64,000 nucleotides of DNA from Marisediminitalea lipolytica (GTDB lineage: Bacteria > Pseudomonadota > Gammaproteobacteria > Enterobacterales > Alteromonadaceae): positions 1 through 64,000 of the forward strand of contig NZ_MJIC01000001.1 in NCBI RefSeq assembly GCF_001758465.1. Direction: 5' to 3'. The first letter of the stretch is position 1; every line of letters starts with the position of its first letter. Of the stretch, positions 62,126 to 64,000 are shown in pieces. The notes under the pieces were generated by a model. It was not told the DNA's origin. It saw only the letters and a program-made list of their open reading frames with translations, and did not search any database. The translations under genes were made by a program, and so were the position numbers.

Positions 62126-64000
62126 ATGAACTTTTCTTCACGGCAACAACGCATCGTTATTATTGGTAATGGTATGGTGGGTCACCACTTTGTTGAACAA
62201 CTGGTAAACAGTGAGTACAACTGCCACATCACGGTATTAAGTGGCGAAAGCCGTCTGGCTTACGACCGGGTCTATCTGTCTTCTTATTTTTCAGGCAAAA
62301 CGGCTGAAGACCTGGCGCTCACTGATGAGAAAACGTATCAGGATTGGGGCGTTAAAGCGGTTACCAATGCCTGGGTGTCGAACATCGATCGCGAAAATCA
62401 GGTTGTTACCACCAAAGCGGGCGGCACCTACGAATACGACACGCTGATCCTGGCAACCGGTTCTTATCCCTTCGTGCCGCCCATTCCGGGTAACGATCAG
62501 GAGCACTGCCTGGTTTATCGTACGATTGAAGATCTCGAAGCCATTAGTGCATCGGCCTCGCAAAGCAAGGTCGGTGTGGTAGTAGGCGGCGGTCTGTTAG
62601 GCCTTGAGGCGGCTAACGCACTAAAACAGGCAGGCCTGGATACGCACGTTGTCGAGTTTGCGCCGCAGTTGATGGCGGTTCAGCTTGATCCTATGGGCGG
62701 TGAGTTACTCAAAGACAAGATTGAAGCGCTGGGTGTACAGGTGCATACGCAAAAAGCCACCGAGTGTATCGAAGCGGGTGAAAGCTGCCGTTATCGCATG
62801 AAGTTTGCCGATGGTACGCATCTGGAAACCGACTTAGTGCTGTTTTCTGCTGGTATTCGCCCCAGCGATCAACTGGCCAAAGAGTTTGGTCTGGTCACCG
62901 GCGAGCGTGGCGGTATTGTTATTGATAATCAGTGCCGTACCTCTGACCACAACATTTATGCCATTGGCGAATGTGCGCTGTGGGACAAAAAGATTTACGG
63001 CCTGGTAGCGCCTGGTTATGCCATGGCGCGTACCGCAGTTGCTAACATTATTGGTACTGAAGGTGAGTTTACCGGCTTTGATATGAGCACTAAGTTAAAG
63101 CTGATGGGCGTAGAAGTGGGCTCTATCGGTGATGCTCATGCCAGAACCCCGGGCGCACTGTCTTACACTTATCACAACCAGCCTGAGGGCGTTTACAAAA
63201 AGCTGGTGGTCGACGCCAATAAAGCGCTGGTACTGGGTGCCGTACTGATTGGTGATACCAGTGATTACGATACCCTTTTACAGTACGCCTTAAACAGTAT
63301 TGCCTTACCGGAGAGCCCGGAAGCACTGATCCTGCCATCGGCCGGTGAAAAACCCCTGTTAGGTGCAGATGCACTGGGTGACACCGCAACTATCTGTTCA
63401 TGCCACAATGTGTCAAAAGGCGACATTGTTGGCGCGATCGACAGTGGCTGCTGCTCGGTAGGGGATGTGAAGTCCTGCACCAAAGCGGCAACTGGCTGCG
63501 GTGGTTGTGCTGCGCTGCTGAAAAACATCGTCGACAGCGAACTGGAAAAACGTGGCGTGGAAGTGTCCAAAGCCATTTGTGAGCACTTTGATTATTCGCG
63601 CCAGGAGCTGTATCACCTGATTCAGGTTGGTCAAATCCATACCTTTGAAGAGTTACTGGAAAAACACGGTAAAGGCCTCGGCTGTGACATTTGTAAGCCT
63701 GCGGCCGGGTCTATCTTTGCGTCGGTGTGGAATGATTACATTCTGGCTAAACAACACCAGCCGCTGCAGGATACCAACGATACGTATCTGGGTAACATGC
63801 AAAAAGACGGTACGTATTCCATTGTGCCGCGTGTAGCGGGCGGCGAAATCACGCCGGATAAACTCATTTTGTTAGGCGATGTGGCCAAGCGCTATAACCT
63901 GTATACCAAAATTACCGGTGGTCAGCGTATCGATTTATTCGGTGCCCGTGTTGAGCAGTTACCCGCTATCTGGGAAGAACTTGTTGCGGGTGGTTTTGAA
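62126..64000 (+). CDS. nirB: Assimilatory nitrite reductase [NAD(P)H], large subunit (cut by window end)
   Basis: The frame from ATG 62126 (AAGG ribosome site; ATG at 62121 meets an immediate stop) is open for 625 codons to the window end. FAD/NAD domains: IVIIGNGMVGHHF, LILATGSYPFVPPIPG, VVVGGGLLGLEAANALK, YAIGECA. Then a BFD-like [2Fe-2S] domain (ICSCHNVSKG...CTKAATGCGGC) and the start of the sulfite/nitrite reductase ferredoxin-like half. The 4Fe-4S and sirohaem ligands should lie beyond the window. Reduces nitrite to ammonia. The leader has NtrC/sigma-54/NasR-type control. Confidence 0.94.
   Translation, partial: MNFSSRQQRIVIIGNGMVGHHFVEQLVNSEYNCHITVLSGESRLAYDRVYLSSYFSGKTAEDLALTDEKTYQDWGVKAVTNAWVSNIDRENQVVTTKAGGTYEYDTLILATGSYPFVPPIPGNDQEHCLVYRTIEDLEAISASASQSKVGVVVGGGLLGLEAANALKQAGLDTHVVEFAPQLMAVQLDPMGGELLKDKIEALGVQVHTQKATECIEAGESCRYRMKFADGTHLETDLVLFSAGIRPSDQLAKEFGLVTGERGGIVIDNQCRTSDHNIYAIGECALWDKKIYGLVAPGYAMARTAVANIIGTEGEFTGFDMSTKLKLMGVEVGSIGDAHARTPGALSYTYHNQPEGVYKKLVVDANKALVLGAVLIGDTSDYDTLLQYALNSIALPESPEALILPSAGEKPLLGADALGDTATICSCHNVSKGDIVGAIDSGCCSVGDVKSCTKAATGCGGCAALLKNIVDSELEKRGVEVSKAICEHFDYSRQELYHLIQVGQIHTFEELLEKHGKGLGCDICKPAAGSIFASVWNDYILAKQHQPLQDTNDTYLGNMQKDGTYSIVPRVAGGEITPDKLILLGDVAKRYNLYTKITGGQRIDLFGARVEQLPAIWEELVAGGFE

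Overview
The window reads as a piece of a marine gammaproteobacterial chromosome, most likely from the Alteromonadales. The basis is gene content and protein style: a cat/ben cluster with CatI/CatJ-type CoA-transferase, a TonB receptor beside a Rieske oxygenase, a DUF1592/DUF1552 pair, AttEFGH-like export genes, and NasR/NirC/NirB nitrite assimilation. No species-level claim can be made from the sequence alone.

Left edge (1-1.3 kb): the 3' part of an IS91-family transposase and a fragment resembling the C-terminal half of class I adenylate cyclase. Next (1.3-21.1 kb) is an almost self-contained aromatic catabolic region. Minus-strand pcaD-pcaF-catJ-catI diverges from an IclR-type regulator. 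A BenM/CatM-like LysR regulator diverges from catBCA-benABCD-benE. A minus-strand block encodes a benzaldehyde-type dehydrogenase, a GMC dehydrogenase and a Tat-exported small subunit, preceded by a sigma-54 activator and an aromatic-compound outer-membrane channel. Together they can be read as alcohol -> aldehyde -> benzoate -> catechol -> muconate -> 3-oxoadipate -> succinyl-CoA + acetyl-CoA. Control signals are visible: a near-identical IclR-type operator in two promoters, an ATAC-N7-GTAT LysR site, two GG-N10-GC promoters with a shared upstream element, and an intrinsic terminator between benD and benE.

Middle (21.4-37.5 kb): a chemoreceptor, a nitrilase/GNAT/SnoaL trio, a non-coding stretch with an integron attC-like site, housekeeping genes (dapE, M15 peptidase, YffB, OsmC), an EIIA-Glc-like protein lacking both phosphorylation histidines, a DnaA-box-like inverted repeat, a patatin with no canonical start codon, tRNA-Val(GAC), and an ankyrin/DUF1552/DUF1592 set.

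Accessory catabolic island (38-53.4 kb): Rieske oxygenase and reductase, AraC regulator, TonB receptor, VOC protein, two TauD-family oxygenases, and a tightly overlapping minus-strand operon MFS - RutA-like LLM monooxygenase - RutB-like amidohydrolase - M20 hydrolase, flanked by a formamidase and an FMN reductase. Family logic points to uptake and oxidative opening of a nitrogen-containing compound. No described pathway that I can name matches the set, so it is the best candidate for an undescribed system here.

Right end (53.5-64 kb): an AttEFGH-like ABC export cluster, then a nitrite module of NasR-type antiterminator, NirC-type transporter, PP2C-kinase fusion and nirB (cut by the window end). 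Both nitrite transcription units carry an NtrC-like site, a nearly identical sigma-54 promoter and a leader ending in an intrinsic terminator, the arrangement expected for NtrC activation plus NasR antitermination.
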